From Streptomyces sp. Tue 6430 (GTDB lineage Bacteria > Actinomycetota > Actinomycetes > Streptomycetales > Streptomycetaceae): a stretch of 64,000 bases of DNA. This document shows positions 26,917-35,558 of this stretch, piece by piece. The stretch is from contig JAKGSH010000010.1 of assembly GCA_021568835.1 (NCBI GenBank), positions 2,294,001-2,358,000 on the forward strand, in the 5' to 3' direction. How positions within the stretch are numbered: the first letter of the stretch is position 1; each line of letters begins with the position of its first letter. The position numbers were made by a program, and so were the translations under genes. A model generated the notes under the pieces. The model made no database searches. It was not told the origin of the DNA and was given only the letters and a program-made list of their open reading frames with translations.

Positions 26917-28611
26917 GTGGGGCGGAGCACTGTACGGGGGACGGTTCCCGGGAGCGGGGACACCACGTCCGCTGCGGCGGACGACGGGACCGCGGCCGAG
27001 GACGGCGGCGCCCAGGACGGCGGCGCGGGCGACAGCGCGGACGGCGGCGCGGAAGGCGGCGCGGGCGGGCCCGGTGACGGCGGGCGCGGAGCCGGCGGCA
27101 CCGGCCGCAGAGGGCGCAGACGGCGCGCGCTGCGCTGGTCGGCGACCGTGCTCACGCTGGTGATACTGGGCGGCGCGGGGGCCGGATACCTCTACTACGA
27201 GCATCTCAACGCCAACATCAAGAGCGACCGGCTGAACCTGGGCGACGCCAAGGACCGGGCGGCGGAGACCAAGGTCAACGAGGCCGGGCAGAAGGCGCTG
27301 AACATCCTGCTGATCGGTTCCGACGCCCGGGACACCGCGGAGAACCAGAAGCTCGGCGGGGCCAGGGACACCTTCAACGGCACGCCTCTCGCCGACGTCC
27401 AGATGCTGCTGCACGTGTCCGCGGACCGCAGCAACATGTCGGTGGTGAGCATGCCGCGCGACACCCTGCTCGACATCCCCAAGTGCACCGACCCGGACAC
27501 CGGCGAGGTGTACCGGGCGCTCACCCGGGAGATCACCAACTCCTCGCTGGGGCGCGGCGGTCCGGGGTGCACGGTGGCCACCTGGGAGAAGCTCACCGAC
27601 ATCCACATCGACCACTTCATGATGATCGACTTCGCCGGCGTGGTGTCGATGGCGGACGCGATCGGCGGCGTCCCGGTGTGCGTGGACGCCAACGTCCACT
27701 CGCACACCAGCACCGGCAAGGGCTCCGGCCTGAAACTGGCGGAGGGCACCCACGACATCAAGGGCGAGCAGGCCCTCCAGTGGCTGCGCACCCGCTACGG
27801 CTTCGAGGACGACACCGACCTGGCGCGCGCCAAGGCGCAGCACATGTACATGAACTCGATGGTCCGTCAGCTGCGCTCGGAGGCGAAGCTCACCAACCCC
27901 AACGGACTGCGCAGGCTCGCCGAGGCGGCCACACAGGCGATCACCGTCGACGACGGCCTGGACAGCATCAAGAAGATGTACGACCTGGCGACCGAGCTGC
28001 AGAAGGTGCCCACCGAGCGCATCACCATGACGACGATGCCCAACCGGTACGACACCGCGCAGCCCGGCCGGGTGGTGCCCACCGAGGACGCCGGGAAGCT
28101 GTTCCGCCTGGTGCGCGAGGACATCGCCCTGGACGGCAAGGACGCCGCGAAGGCCACCGCGAGCCCGTCCCCGTCCCCGTCGGTCACGGACGCGGCCGCC
28201 GCGGACGCCGAGATCGCCGTGCAGGTCCACAACGGCACGTACACCGACACGCTGGGCGCGGCCCGCGGGCGGGCGGCCGCGGTGACGCAGCTGCTGGTCG
28301 GCAAGGGCTTCACCGGGGCCACGGCCGACACCTCGCCGGCCACCCCCGAGAAGACGACGGTGGTCCGCTACCCGAGCGCCGACCTCCAGGCCGACGCCCT
28401 GCGGGTGGCGAAGGTCCTCGGGATCCCGGCGGGCCAGGTGAAGCGGTCCACCGAGGTCTCCGGGGTCACCCTCCTCGTGGGCGCGGACTGGCGTTCGGGC
28501 ACGGCGTACAAGGCGCCGGTCCAGGACGACAGGACGCCCGAATCGGCGGAGACGATGAACGCCGCCGACAGCAGCCAGTGCATGCACGTGGACCCGGCCT
28601 ACACCTGGTAG
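26917..28611 (+). CDS. LCP family protein 3 with LytR_C domain
   Basis: This is the third LCP phosphotransferase, 564 residues from GTG 26917. That start has GGGAGGGG eight bases upstream; an ATG at 26884 lies inside the terminator region and is less likely. A Gly/Ala/Asp-rich cytoplasmic segment precedes the helix SATVLTLVILGGAGAGYLYYE. LCP motifs are LNILLIGSDARDT, VSMPRDTLLDIPKC, HFMMIDFAGVVSMADAIGGV, KGEQALQWLRTRYG and LARAKAQHMYMNSMVRQL. A linker with SPSPSPS leads to the LytR_C domain (EIAVQVHNGTYTDTLGAARG). It converges with the glycosyltransferase gene. Confidence 0.94.
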   Translation: MGRSTVRGTVPGSGDTTSAAADDGTAAEDGGAQDGGAGDSADGGAEGGAGGPGDGGRGAGGTGRRGRRRRALRWSATVLTLVILGGAGAGYLYYEHLNANIKSDRLNLGDAKDRAAETKVNEAGQKALNILLIGSDARDTAENQKLGGARDTFNGTPLADVQMLLHVSADRSNMSVVSMPRDTLLDIPKCTDPDTGEVYRALTREITNSSLGRGGPGCTVATWEKLTDIHIDHFMMIDFAGVVSMADAIGGVPVCVDANVHSHTSTGKGSGLKLAEGTHDIKGEQALQWLRTRYGFEDDTDLARAKAQHMYMNSMVRQLRSEAKLTNPNGLRRLAEAATQAITVDDGLDSIKKMYDLATELQKVPTERITMTTMPNRYDTAQPGRVVPTEDAGKLFRLVREDIALDGKDAAKATASPSPSPSVTDAAAADAEIAVQVHNGTYTDTLGAARGRAAAVTQLLVGKGFTGATADTSPATPEKTTVVRYPSADLQADALRVAKVLGIPAGQVKRSTEVSGVTLLVGADWRSGTAYKAPVQDDRTPESAETMNAADSSQCMHVDPAYTW

Positions 28612-28650
28612 ACCGGGCCCACCGGGGGTCCACCGGCCGCCGCGCGGTGC

Positions 28651-29694
28651 TCAGTTCGCGCTGAGGACCGCGGGGCGGCGGGAGGCGATGACCTTCTTCG
28701 CCAGCGACTTCGGGCTGGTCAGGAAGCCGAATCCCCACGACATGTGCATGGTGGCGAGGGCCACCGGGATCTGCAGGCGCGCCTTGAGCGGCAGCCCCTT
28801 GCCGGCCGGCAGCGAGCCGAGGGCGATCGCCGCCAGGTAGCCGCCGGGGACCAGGAAGCCGAGCGGGGTGAGGGCGGCGCCGACCACGGTCCCGGCCGCG
28901 ATCGCGCACACCGCGGTCGGCGGGGCGAGGTAGCGCAGGTTGATGGAGCCCTGGTGGTAACGGGCGACGACGTGCCGCCAACGGCCGTAGTCCTTGTACT
29001 GCTTGGCGAGCGCCCTGACGCTGGGCCGCGGGCGGTAGGACACCTTCAGCTCGGGCGAGAACCAGATCAGTCCGCCGGCCTCACGGATGCGGAAGTTCAG
29101 CTCCCAGTCCTGGGCGCGGATGAACTCCTCGTTGTAGCCGCCCTGTCGCTCCAGCGCCTCGCGCCGGAAGACGCCGAGGTAGACGGTCTCGGCCGGGCCG
29201 GCCTGTCCCCCGGTGTGGAAGGCGGCGTTGCCGACCCCGATCTTCGAGGTCATCGCGGCGGCGACCGCGTGCTCCCAGTCGTTCTCGCCCTCGGCGTGCA
29301 TGATGCCGCCGACGTTCTGCGCGCCGGTCTCCTCCAGGAGCCGTACGGCGGTGGCGATGTAGTTCGGCGAGAGCATGCCGTGCCCGTCGACGCGGACGAC
29401 GACCGGATGGCGCGAGGCCTTGATCGCGGCGTTCAGGGCGGCGGGCGTACGGCCCGTCGGGTTCGGGACGGTGTGGACGCGCTTGTTCTGGTCGGACGCA
29501 GTGTCGGCGACGAGTTCGGCGGCGATCTCGTCCGTGCGGTCCGTGGACGGACCGAGGGCGATCACGACCTCCATCTCGCCTGCGTACTCCTGCGCGAGGA
29601 TCGCTTGGACCGCTCCGCGCAGATGCCGCTCCTCGTTGAGGACGGGCATGATGACGGACACGGCGGGGAGCTGCACGTCGGACTTCGCGTTCAT
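28651..29694 (-). CDS. Glycosyltransferase family 2 protein
   Basis: This is a 347-residue GT-A glycosyltransferase. The N-terminal nucleotide-sugar domain reads VSVIMPVLNEERHLRGAVQAIL, with VVIALGPSTDRTDEIAAEL, the acidic metal motif VVRVDGHGMLS and a distal QDWELNFRIREAGG. The C-terminal part has one or two hydrophobic segments (AVCAIAAGTVVGAALTPLGFLVPGG). It resembles exopolysaccharide or succinoglycan-type transferases; the product sugar is unknown. It lies inside the LCP gene block on the opposite strand. That supports a role in making the glycopolymer that LCP enzymes attach, which is inference. Confidence 0.92.
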   Translation of the reverse strand: MNAKSDVQLPAVSVIMPVLNEERHLRGAVQAILAQEYAGEMEVVIALGPSTDRTDEIAAELVADTASDQNKRVHTVPNPTGRTPAALNAAIKASRHPVVVRVDGHGMLSPNYIATAVRLLEETGAQNVGGIMHAEGENDWEHAVAAAMTSKIGVGNAAFHTGGQAGPAETVYLGVFRREALERQGGYNEEFIRAQDWELNFRIREAGGLIWFSPELKVSYRPRPSVRALAKQYKDYGRWRHVVARYHQGSINLRYLAPPTAVCAIAAGTVVGAALTPLGFLVPGGYLAAIALGSLPAGKGLPLKARLQIPVALATMHMSWGFGFLTSPKSLAKKVIASRRPAVLSAN

Positions 29695-29833
29695 AGGAGC
29701 ATCACGTTACCGCGAACGGGGGACACCGGTGCGCGCCGCCCGGTGCCTGTGGCGGGCGGCGGATCGCGTCGGCCTACGGTGCTCACGGCCCCCCTCGTAC
29801 GCCTCGTACGGCCGTCGCCCGGAGGTGACCCGC

Positions 29834-31302
29834 TTGTCCCCCACCCCGCCCCGGTCCCCCGCCTCCCGGCCGGCGCGTCGCCCGCGGCGCCGGGCGGACC
29901 GCCCCGCACCGGGGAAACGTCCCCGCTGGGCCGTGCGGGCGACCATGACGCTCTCGGTCGTCGTGCTGGCCTCCGCCGGGATCGGGCAGTTCCTGGTCAG
30001 CGGCCTCGACTCCGGGATCGCCCGCGTCGACCCCTTCAAGGACATGAAGAACCGCCCGCGGGCCGGTCACGGCATGAACGTGCTGATGGTCGGCACCGAC
30101 GGCCGCGACCGGATCACCGAGGCCGAGCGGCGGCGGTACCGGCTCGGCGGCGCGCCCTGCCACTGCACCGACACGCTGATGATCGTGCACATCTCGGAGG
30201 ACCGGGACCGGGCGAGCGTGGTCAGCCTGCCGCGCGACTCCTACGCCGAGACGCCGCCGCACACCGACCGGACCACCGGCGAGAAGCACCACGGCCACCC
30301 GATCAAGATCAACGCGGCGTACGCGGAGGGCGGACCGCAGCTGACCGTGCGGACCGTCGAGCACATGACCCGCGTGAAGATCGACCACTACCTGGAGGTC
30401 GACTTCACCAGCTTCATGAAGACCGTCGACGTCCTGGGCGGCGTGCGGATCTGCACGGACCGGCGGCTGACCGACCCCTACACCGGCCTCGACCTCGCGC
30501 CCGGCAACCACACCCTGCGCGGCGGCGAGGCCCTCCGGTACGTCCGCTCCCGGCACTCCGACGCCTCCTCCGACCTCGGCCGGATGAAACGCCAGCAGCA
30601 GTTCCTGGCGGGGCTGGTGGACCGGGCGACCTCCTCCGGGATCCTGCTGAACCCGCTGAAGTTCCGCGACGTGACGCGGGCGGTGCTGGGCTCGGTGCGG
30701 GCCGACCGCGGCTTCGGCACGGACGAGCTGCTGGACCTCGGGCGGGCGATGCGCACCTTCTCCCCTCCTCCTCGGAGTTCGCGACCGTCCCCATCGGGCG
30801 GATGGGGTACGCCGTGAAGGGCATCGGCTCGACCGTGAAGTGGGACCCGGTCCGCGCCGAGCGCCTCTTCCGGGCCCTGCGCGACGACCGGCCCCTCGCC
30901 ACGACGCCGCGTCCGCGCGCGCGGACGCGGGCCGTGCCCGTGGAGGTGGCCCCGCAGCAGATCCGCGTCCGGGTGGAGAACGGCACCCGCACGCCCGGCC
31001 TGGCCAAGCGGGTCGACGCGGCCCTGCGCGTCACCGGCTTCCGTACGACCGGACGGCCGGCCACGGCCCGCGACACCTCGGTGCGCCGCACGGTCATCTC
31101 CTACGACCCCCGCTGGGACCGCTCCGCGAAGTCCCTGGCCGCCGCCCTGCCCGGCAGCGTGCTGCGCCCGGTCCCGGGCCTCGGCCCCACCCTGAAGGTC
31201 ACCGCCGGCACGGAGGCCCACAGCGTCCGCGAGGTCCGGACGGACGTCCCGGACCGGACCGGGTCCGCGGTGGTCCGCGGCGACGAGGTGGGTTGCGCCT
31301 GA
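29834..31302 (+). pseudogene. LCP family protein 4 with LytR_C domain, frame broken as read
   Basis: A GGAGGTGACC ribosome site lies just before a TTG at 29834 (SPTPPRSPASRPARRPRRRA). A GTG at 29825 overlaps the ribosome site, so TTG is preferred. The helix MTLSVVVLASAGIGQFLVSGL is followed by the LCP core (VLMVGTDGRDR, VSLPRDSYAETPP, IKINAAYAEGGPQLTVRTVE, DHYLEVDFTSFMKTVDVLGGV, LRGGEALRYVRSRHSD). The frame breaks at the CCCC run 30762-30765. One added C gives TFSPSSSEFATVPIGRMGYA and an intact LytR_C domain (IRVRVENGTRTPGLAKRVDAA). The repaired protein is about 490 residues. Confidence 0.86.
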
Positions 31303-31398
31303 GGAGCCGGCTCCGCGGGGCCGAGGGGGCGCCGGGGTGTGCGGGCCGCCGCCGGCCGAGCGGTCCGGGCCTCCTCGGGCGTCCGAGCCGTCCCGGCC

Positions 31399-31480
31399 GC
31401 CTCAGCCGCGCCTCAGCCGCCTCAGCCGAATCGACCGCCTCAGTCGTCTCAGTCGCCTCGGTCGTCTCAGTCGTCGAAGC
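31399..31480. repeat. 9-bp tandem repeat CTCAGYCGY
   Basis: About seven imperfect copies of CTCAGCCGC/CTCAGTCGT lie between the converging LCP 4 and thioesterase genes and run into the thioesterase 3' end. No protein uses them convincingly. Confidence 0.65.
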
Positions 31481-32033
31481 CCTCTGCCGCCCGGCGCTCG
31501 CGGAGTTCCATGATGGCCCGGCGGCGGGACAGGCGGTGGGTGCGGCGGATCTGGGCTTCCTGGTAGCGGCGGCGGTCACGGTCGGTCTCGGGCAGGACCG
31601 GGGGGACGGGGCGGGGCCTGCCGTCGGCGTCGACGGCGGCGAAGACGAGATAGGCGGAGCCGACCTGGGTGGGCGGCGCGGACTCGTTCCAGCGTTCGGC
31701 CAGGACCCGGACGCCGACCTCCATGGAGGTCCGGCCGGTCCAGTTGACCTGGGCCTTCACATGGACGAGGTCACCCACGCGGACCGGCTCGAGGAACGCC
31801 ATCTCGTCCATGGACGCGGTGACGGCGGGTCCGCCGGAGTGCCGGCCGGCCACCGCGCCCGCCGCGTCGTCGACGAGCTTCATGATCACGCCACCGTGCA
31901 CCGTGCCCAGGAGGTTGGTGTCGTTGTGGCTCATGATGTGGCTGAGCGTGGTGCGCGACGCGGACGTGGGCTTGCCCGGGATGTCCTGGGTGTCCGAGGT
32001 GTCCGAGTGCACGGGGGTGACCTGGTCTGTCAT
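31467..32033 (-). CDS. Acyl-CoA thioesterase (hotdog fold, YciA/BACH type)
   Basis: It hydrolyses acyl-CoA to free acid and CoA in the cytoplasm. The 188-residue protein has the hotdog core with SHIMSHNDTNLLGTVHGGVIMKLVDDAAG, where the Asn/Asp and His-Gly-Gly elements form the active site, and MDEMAFLEPVRVGDLVHVKAQV. The Arg-rich C-terminus (DRDRRRYQEAQIRRTHRL) is common in actinobacterial members. ATG 32033 (MTDQVTPVH) is used; GTG 32042 is an alternative. Substrate length cannot be told from sequence. It is divergent from LCP 5 with a 119-bp shared promoter region. Confidence 0.92.
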   Translation of the reverse strand: MTDQVTPVHSDTSDTQDIPGKPTSASRTTLSHIMSHNDTNLLGTVHGGVIMKLVDDAAGAVAGRHSGGPAVTASMDEMAFLEPVRVGDLVHVKAQVNWTGRTSMEVGVRVLAERWNESAPPTQVGSAYLVFAAVDADGRPRPVPPVLPETDRDRRRYQEAQIRRTHRLSRRRAIMELRERRAAEGFDD

Positions 32034-32152
32034 GTCCTCCACCTTATGCCGAGGCGGACAAGCCGGGACTTTGTGTCAGGTTGGCAACAGCGGGGCGCTG
32101 ATTCTCCGACGCCCCTGTAAGGCACACAGCGCTTCCCGGCACACTGGGGCCC

Positions 32153-33442
32153 ATGAATGACTGGCCCGAGGGATGGTCCGACAACAACCGCGGCTCCGGG
32201 TACGGACGTGGCGGCGCGAGCGCACAGCCCGAGAGCGCGCGCGTGATGCGACAGGTCCGCCGCGGTCCGGCCGCCCCGCCGCAGGGCGCCGGCGTCCCGC
32301 AGCAGCCGTCGTACGTCGACGGCCAGGGATACGGCGACGGCGGCGGCGACTACACCAACGCCCGCAACACCGGGTACGACAGCGGTTACAGCGCGGGCCA
32401 GGTCTACGGCGGCGGCGGATCCGACGGGCCGGGCGGCCACGGCACCGGCGCCGCGCGCCCCGCGCCCGACTGGCGCCGCCGGATCAAGTGGACCGCGATC
32501 AGCGTCGTGACCGTGCTGGTCGTGACGACCGTCGGGACGTACTTCTGGGCCGACTCCAAGCTGAACCGCGAGGTCGACCTGTCGAAGGTCATCGAGCGGC
32601 CCGAGGGCGGCGAGGGCACCAACTTCCTCATCGTCGGCTCCGACAGCCGTGAGGGCATGTCCGCCGAGGAGAAGAAGGCGCTGCACACCGGTTCCGCCGA
32701 GGGCAAGCGCACGGACTCGATGATGATCCTGCACACCGGGTCCAACGGCGACACGCTGATCTCGCTGCCCCGCGACTCGGACGTGGAGATCCCGTCGTTC
32801 GTGGGCTCGGAGTCCGGCAAGCGCTACGCGGGCACGGGCCGGCACACCAAGCTGAACGCGGCGTACGCGATGGACGGCCCGGAGCTGCTCGTCCGCACGA
32901 TCGAGTTCAACACCGGGCTACGCATCGACCACTACGTGGAGATCGGCTTCGCCGGCTTCGCGAACATCGTGGACGCGGTCGGCGGCGTCGAGATCGACAT
33001 CCCGCAGGACATCAAGGACACCAAGTCCGGCGCGGACTTCAAGAAGGGCAAGCAGACCCTGAACGGCGAGGAGTCCCTCGCCTTCGTCCGCACCCGGTAC
33101 GCGCTCGCCGGTTCCGACCTGGACCGCACGAAGAACCAGCAGAAGTTCCTCGCGGCCCTCGCGAACCAGGTGGCCACGCCCGGCACGGTCCTCAACCCGT
33201 TCAAGCTGTACCCGACCATGAGCGCCGGCCTGGACACCCTGATCGTCGACGAGGACATGGGCCTGTACGACCTGGGGTCGATGTTCTTCGCGATGAAGGG
33301 CGTCAACGGCGGCGACGGGACGTCGATGAACATGCCGATCTCGGGGTCCAGCGGCGGCAACCTCGTCTGGGACAAGGCGAAGGTGAAGCAGCTGGTGAAC
33401 CAGCTGAAGAACGACGAGAAGGTCACGGTGTCGGGTGGCTGA
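32153..33442 (+). CDS. LCP family protein 5
   Basis: This is the fifth LCP enzyme, with 429 residues. A cytoplasmic N-terminus of about 105 residues is rich in Gly, Tyr, Gln and Asn (MNDWPEGWSDNNRGSGYGRG). The helix is WTAISVVTVLVVTTVGTYFWA. The LCP motifs are TNFLIVGSDSREG, TDSMMILHTG, LISLPRDSDVEIP, KLNAAYAMDGPELLVRTIE, DHYVEIGFAGFANIVDAVGGV, LNGEESLAFVRTRYAL and LDRTKNQQKFLAAL. It lacks the LytR_C domain, unlike LCP 2, 3 and 4. Its last eight bases overlap the HAD gene, so the two are co-transcribed. Confidence 0.95.
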   Translation: MNDWPEGWSDNNRGSGYGRGGASAQPESARVMRQVRRGPAAPPQGAGVPQQPSYVDGQGYGDGGGDYTNARNTGYDSGYSAGQVYGGGGSDGPGGHGTGAARPAPDWRRRIKWTAISVVTVLVVTTVGTYFWADSKLNREVDLSKVIERPEGGEGTNFLIVGSDSREGMSAEEKKALHTGSAEGKRTDSMMILHTGSNGDTLISLPRDSDVEIPSFVGSESGKRYAGTGRHTKLNAAYAMDGPELLVRTIEFNTGLRIDHYVEIGFAGFANIVDAVGGVEIDIPQDIKDTKSGADFKKGKQTLNGEESLAFVRTRYALAGSDLDRTKNQQKFLAALANQVATPGTVLNPFKLYPTMSAGLDTLIVDEDMGLYDLGSMFFAMKGVNGGDGTSMNMPISGSSGGNLVWDKAKVKQLVNQLKNDEKVTVSGG

Positions 33443-34073
33443 CCGGTCCACCGCCGTACGGCCCTTCGACGCGGTCCTGTGCGACGTCGACAACGTGATC
33501 CGGACCTTCGACTCCACCCACCTGGAGGCGCTGGAACGGATCGCGGGGGTCGCGGAGGGCACCACCAAGAAGGTGGCGTTCTCGCCCGAGACCGTCGGGC
33601 CCCTGCTGCTGGGGCGGATCACCGAGCAGGAGTGGGTGGCGTCCGTCGCGGCCGGGCTGGCCGGGCTGGCCGGGCTGGTGGACGAGGAGACGGGCTGGGC
33701 GCTGGGCACCGCCCTGCTGGAGTCGCCCTTCCGGGCCGACGTGACGGTGCTGGAGCTGCTGCGCCGGGCGCGGGTGCGGGTACCGCTGGTCCTCGTCACC
33801 AACGCCACGCTCGGGCTGGAGCGCGACCTGGAGGCCATGGGCCTCACCGAGCTGGCCGACGAGGTCGTCAGCAGCGCCCGCGTCGGCCTCGCCAAGCCCG
33901 ACCGCCGCATCCTCGAGCTGGGCGCGGCACGGGCGGGCGTACGCCCCGAGCGCTGTCTGTTCGTCGACGACACCGAGGAGAACGTCGAGGCGGCCGCCGC
34001 CCTCGGCATGACGGCCGTCCACTTCCGGGCGGCGGCCGACCTGGAGAGGGCGCTGGAGCCGCTGTTCACCTAG
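33435..34073 (+). CDS. HAD family hydrolase
   Basis: This is a 212-residue haloacid dehalogenase-type phosphatase. Motif I is DAVLCDVDNVI, motif II LVLVTNAT, motif III GLAKPD (Lys) and motif IV LFVDDTEENV. A small helical cap lies between residues 30 and 95 and includes a short GLAGLAGL repeat made by a 9-bp tandem repeat. The substrate is unknown. The GTG start at 33435 overlaps the LCP 5 gene, so the enzyme may process a phosphate released in wall polymer synthesis, but that is speculation. A perfect 20-bp hairpin follows. Confidence 0.92.
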   Translation: MADRSTAVRPFDAVLCDVDNVIRTFDSTHLEALERIAGVAEGTTKKVAFSPETVGPLLLGRITEQEWVASVAAGLAGLAGLVDEETGWALGTALLESPFRADVTVLELLRRARVRVPLVLVTNATLGLERDLEAMGLTELADEVVSSARVGLAKPDRRILELGAARAGVRPERCLFVDDTEENVEAAAALGMTAVHFRAAADLERALEPLFT

Positions 34074-34120
34074 GGCGCACTTCGAGAGTCCCGTCCGCCC
34101 GGCTCCCGAGCGGTGCGCGT

Positions 34121-34165
34121 ACGGCTGTCGCCCCCGCCCGAGGGACGGGCGGGGGCGACAGCCGT
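34121..34165. terminator. Bidirectional terminator, perfect 20-bp stem
   Basis: A 20-bp perfect inverted repeat (34121-34140 with 34146-34165) with a five-base loop lies between the convergent HAD and acyl-CoA dehydrogenase genes. It is the longest perfect hairpin noticed in the window. Confidence 0.85.
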
Positions 34166-34179
34166 GCGGCGGGGGGGTG

Positions 34180-35352
34180 TTACGGCAGGTTGCGCGCCAT
34201 GACGATCCGCTGAACTTGGTTCGTGCCCTCATAAATCTGGGTGATCTTGGCGTCGCGCATCATGCGCTCGACCGGGTAGTCGCGGGTGTAGCCGTAGCCG
34301 CCGAGGAGCTGGACGGCGTCGGTGGTGACCTCCATCGCGACGTCGGAGGCGAAGCACTTGGCGGCGGCGCCCTGGAAGGTCAGGTCCCCTTCTCCACCTC
34401 CGGCGGCGACCCGCTCGGACTTCGCGGCCGCGGCGTAGGTGAGCTGGCGGGCGGCCTCGATCTTCATGGCCATGTCGGCGAGCATGAACTGGATGCCCTG
34501 GAAGTCGGCGATGGCCTTGCCGAACTGCTTGCGCTCCTGGACGTAGCCCTTGGCGTAGTCGAAGGCGCCCTGGGCGACGCCGAGGGCCTGGGCGGCGATG
34601 GTGATGCGGGTGTGGTCGAGGGTCTTCATCGCGGTGGCGAAGCCGGTGCCCTCCTCGCCGATCATGCGGTCGGCGGGGATGCGGACGTTGTCGAAGTAGA
34701 CCTCGCGGGTCGGGGAGCCCTTGATGCCGAGCTTCTTCTCCGGGGCGCCGAAGGAGACGCCCGGGTCGGACTTCTCCACGACGAACGCCGAGATGCCCCG
34801 GGAGCGCTGGGCGGGGTCGGTGACGGCCATCACCGTGTAGTACTCGGAGACGCCCGCGTTGGTGATCCAGCGCTTGACGCCGTTGAGGATCCAGTGGTCG
34901 CCGTCGCGCACGGCGCGGGTCTTCATGCCGGCCGCGTCCGAGCCGGCGTCGGGCTCGGAGAGGCAGTACGAGAACATCGCGTCGCCCTTGGCCAGCGGTG
35001 CCAGGTACTTCTTCTTCAGGTCCTCGGAGCCCGACAGGATCACCGGGAGCGAGCCGAGCTTGTTCACGGCCGGGATCAGCGAGGAGGACACGCAGGCGCG
35101 GGCCACCTCCTCGATCACGATGACCGTGGCGAGCGCGTCGGCGCCGGCGCCGCCGTACTCCTCGGGCACGTGCACCGCGTGCAGGTCGCTGGCGACCAGC
35201 GCGTCGAGGGCCTCCTGGGGGAAGCGGGCCTCCTCGTCGACCGCCGCGGCGTACGGCGCGATCTTCGCCTCGGCCAGCGAACGGATGGCGTCCCGGAGCA
35301 TGTCGTGCTCCTCGGACGGGCGGTACAGGTCGAAGTCAGCCGATCCGGCCAA
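34180..35352 (-). CDS. Acyl-CoA dehydrogenase
   Basis: This FAD flavoprotein makes the alpha-beta double bond in acyl-CoA, passing electrons to ETF. The 390-residue protein has the N-terminal helical domain (LYRPSEEHDMLRDAIRSLAEAKIAP), the middle beta domain with YCLSEPDAGSDAAGMKTRA and WITNAGVSEYYTVMA, and the C-terminal domain with QFGKAIADFQGIQFMLADMA. The catalytic Glu is in QIYEGTNQVQRIVMARNLP, as in short-chain and butyryl enzymes. It starts MAGSADFDLYRP. An AT-rich promoter with an inverted repeat lies upstream. Short- or branched-chain specificity is likely but unproven. Confidence 0.95.
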   Translation of the reverse strand: MAGSADFDLYRPSEEHDMLRDAIRSLAEAKIAPYAAAVDEEARFPQEALDALVASDLHAVHVPEEYGGAGADALATVIVIEEVARACVSSSLIPAVNKLGSLPVILSGSEDLKKKYLAPLAKGDAMFSYCLSEPDAGSDAAGMKTRAVRDGDHWILNGVKRWITNAGVSEYYTVMAVTDPAQRSRGISAFVVEKSDPGVSFGAPEKKLGIKGSPTREVYFDNVRIPADRMIGEEGTGFATAMKTLDHTRITIAAQALGVAQGAFDYAKGYVQERKQFGKAIADFQGIQFMLADMAMKIEAARQLTYAAAAKSERVAAGGGEGDLTFQGAAAKCFASDVAMEVTTDAVQLLGGYGYTRDYPVERMMRDAKITQIYEGTNQVQRIVMARNLP

Positions 35353-35383
35353 GGTCTCTCACGCTCCAAGAACGCTGGGTGTG

Positions 35384-35412
35384 ATCTCGCTAATTACCGT
35401 TAAGTAACTCAA
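35384..35412 (-). promoter_or_regulatory. Predicted promoter with operator-like palindrome for the acyl-CoA dehydrogenase
   Basis: On the minus strand, TTGAGT (35407-35412) and CGAGAT (35384-35389) are 17 bases apart. Inside the spacer lies TTAC-CGTTAA-GTAA (35394-35407), an inverted repeat in an AT-rich island. A TetR or GntR type repressor could bind there; which one is unknown. Confidence 0.45.
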
Positions 35413-35558
35413 ATTTTAGAGGTCTGCCCACGACAGTGATACGTGAGCTTGGCGACAGGGTCCCCGCACCGGTGAACTGCCCGGTGAGGGGCGCCCGTAC
35501 GCCCCGACTATGCTCGTTGCGCGCATCCGGCCCCGCCCGACCCAGCCCAGGAGCACCC

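Noticed and set aside
31399..31480. CRISPR-like array
   Set aside because: Units of nine bases with no spacers and no cas genes; a simple tandem repeat.
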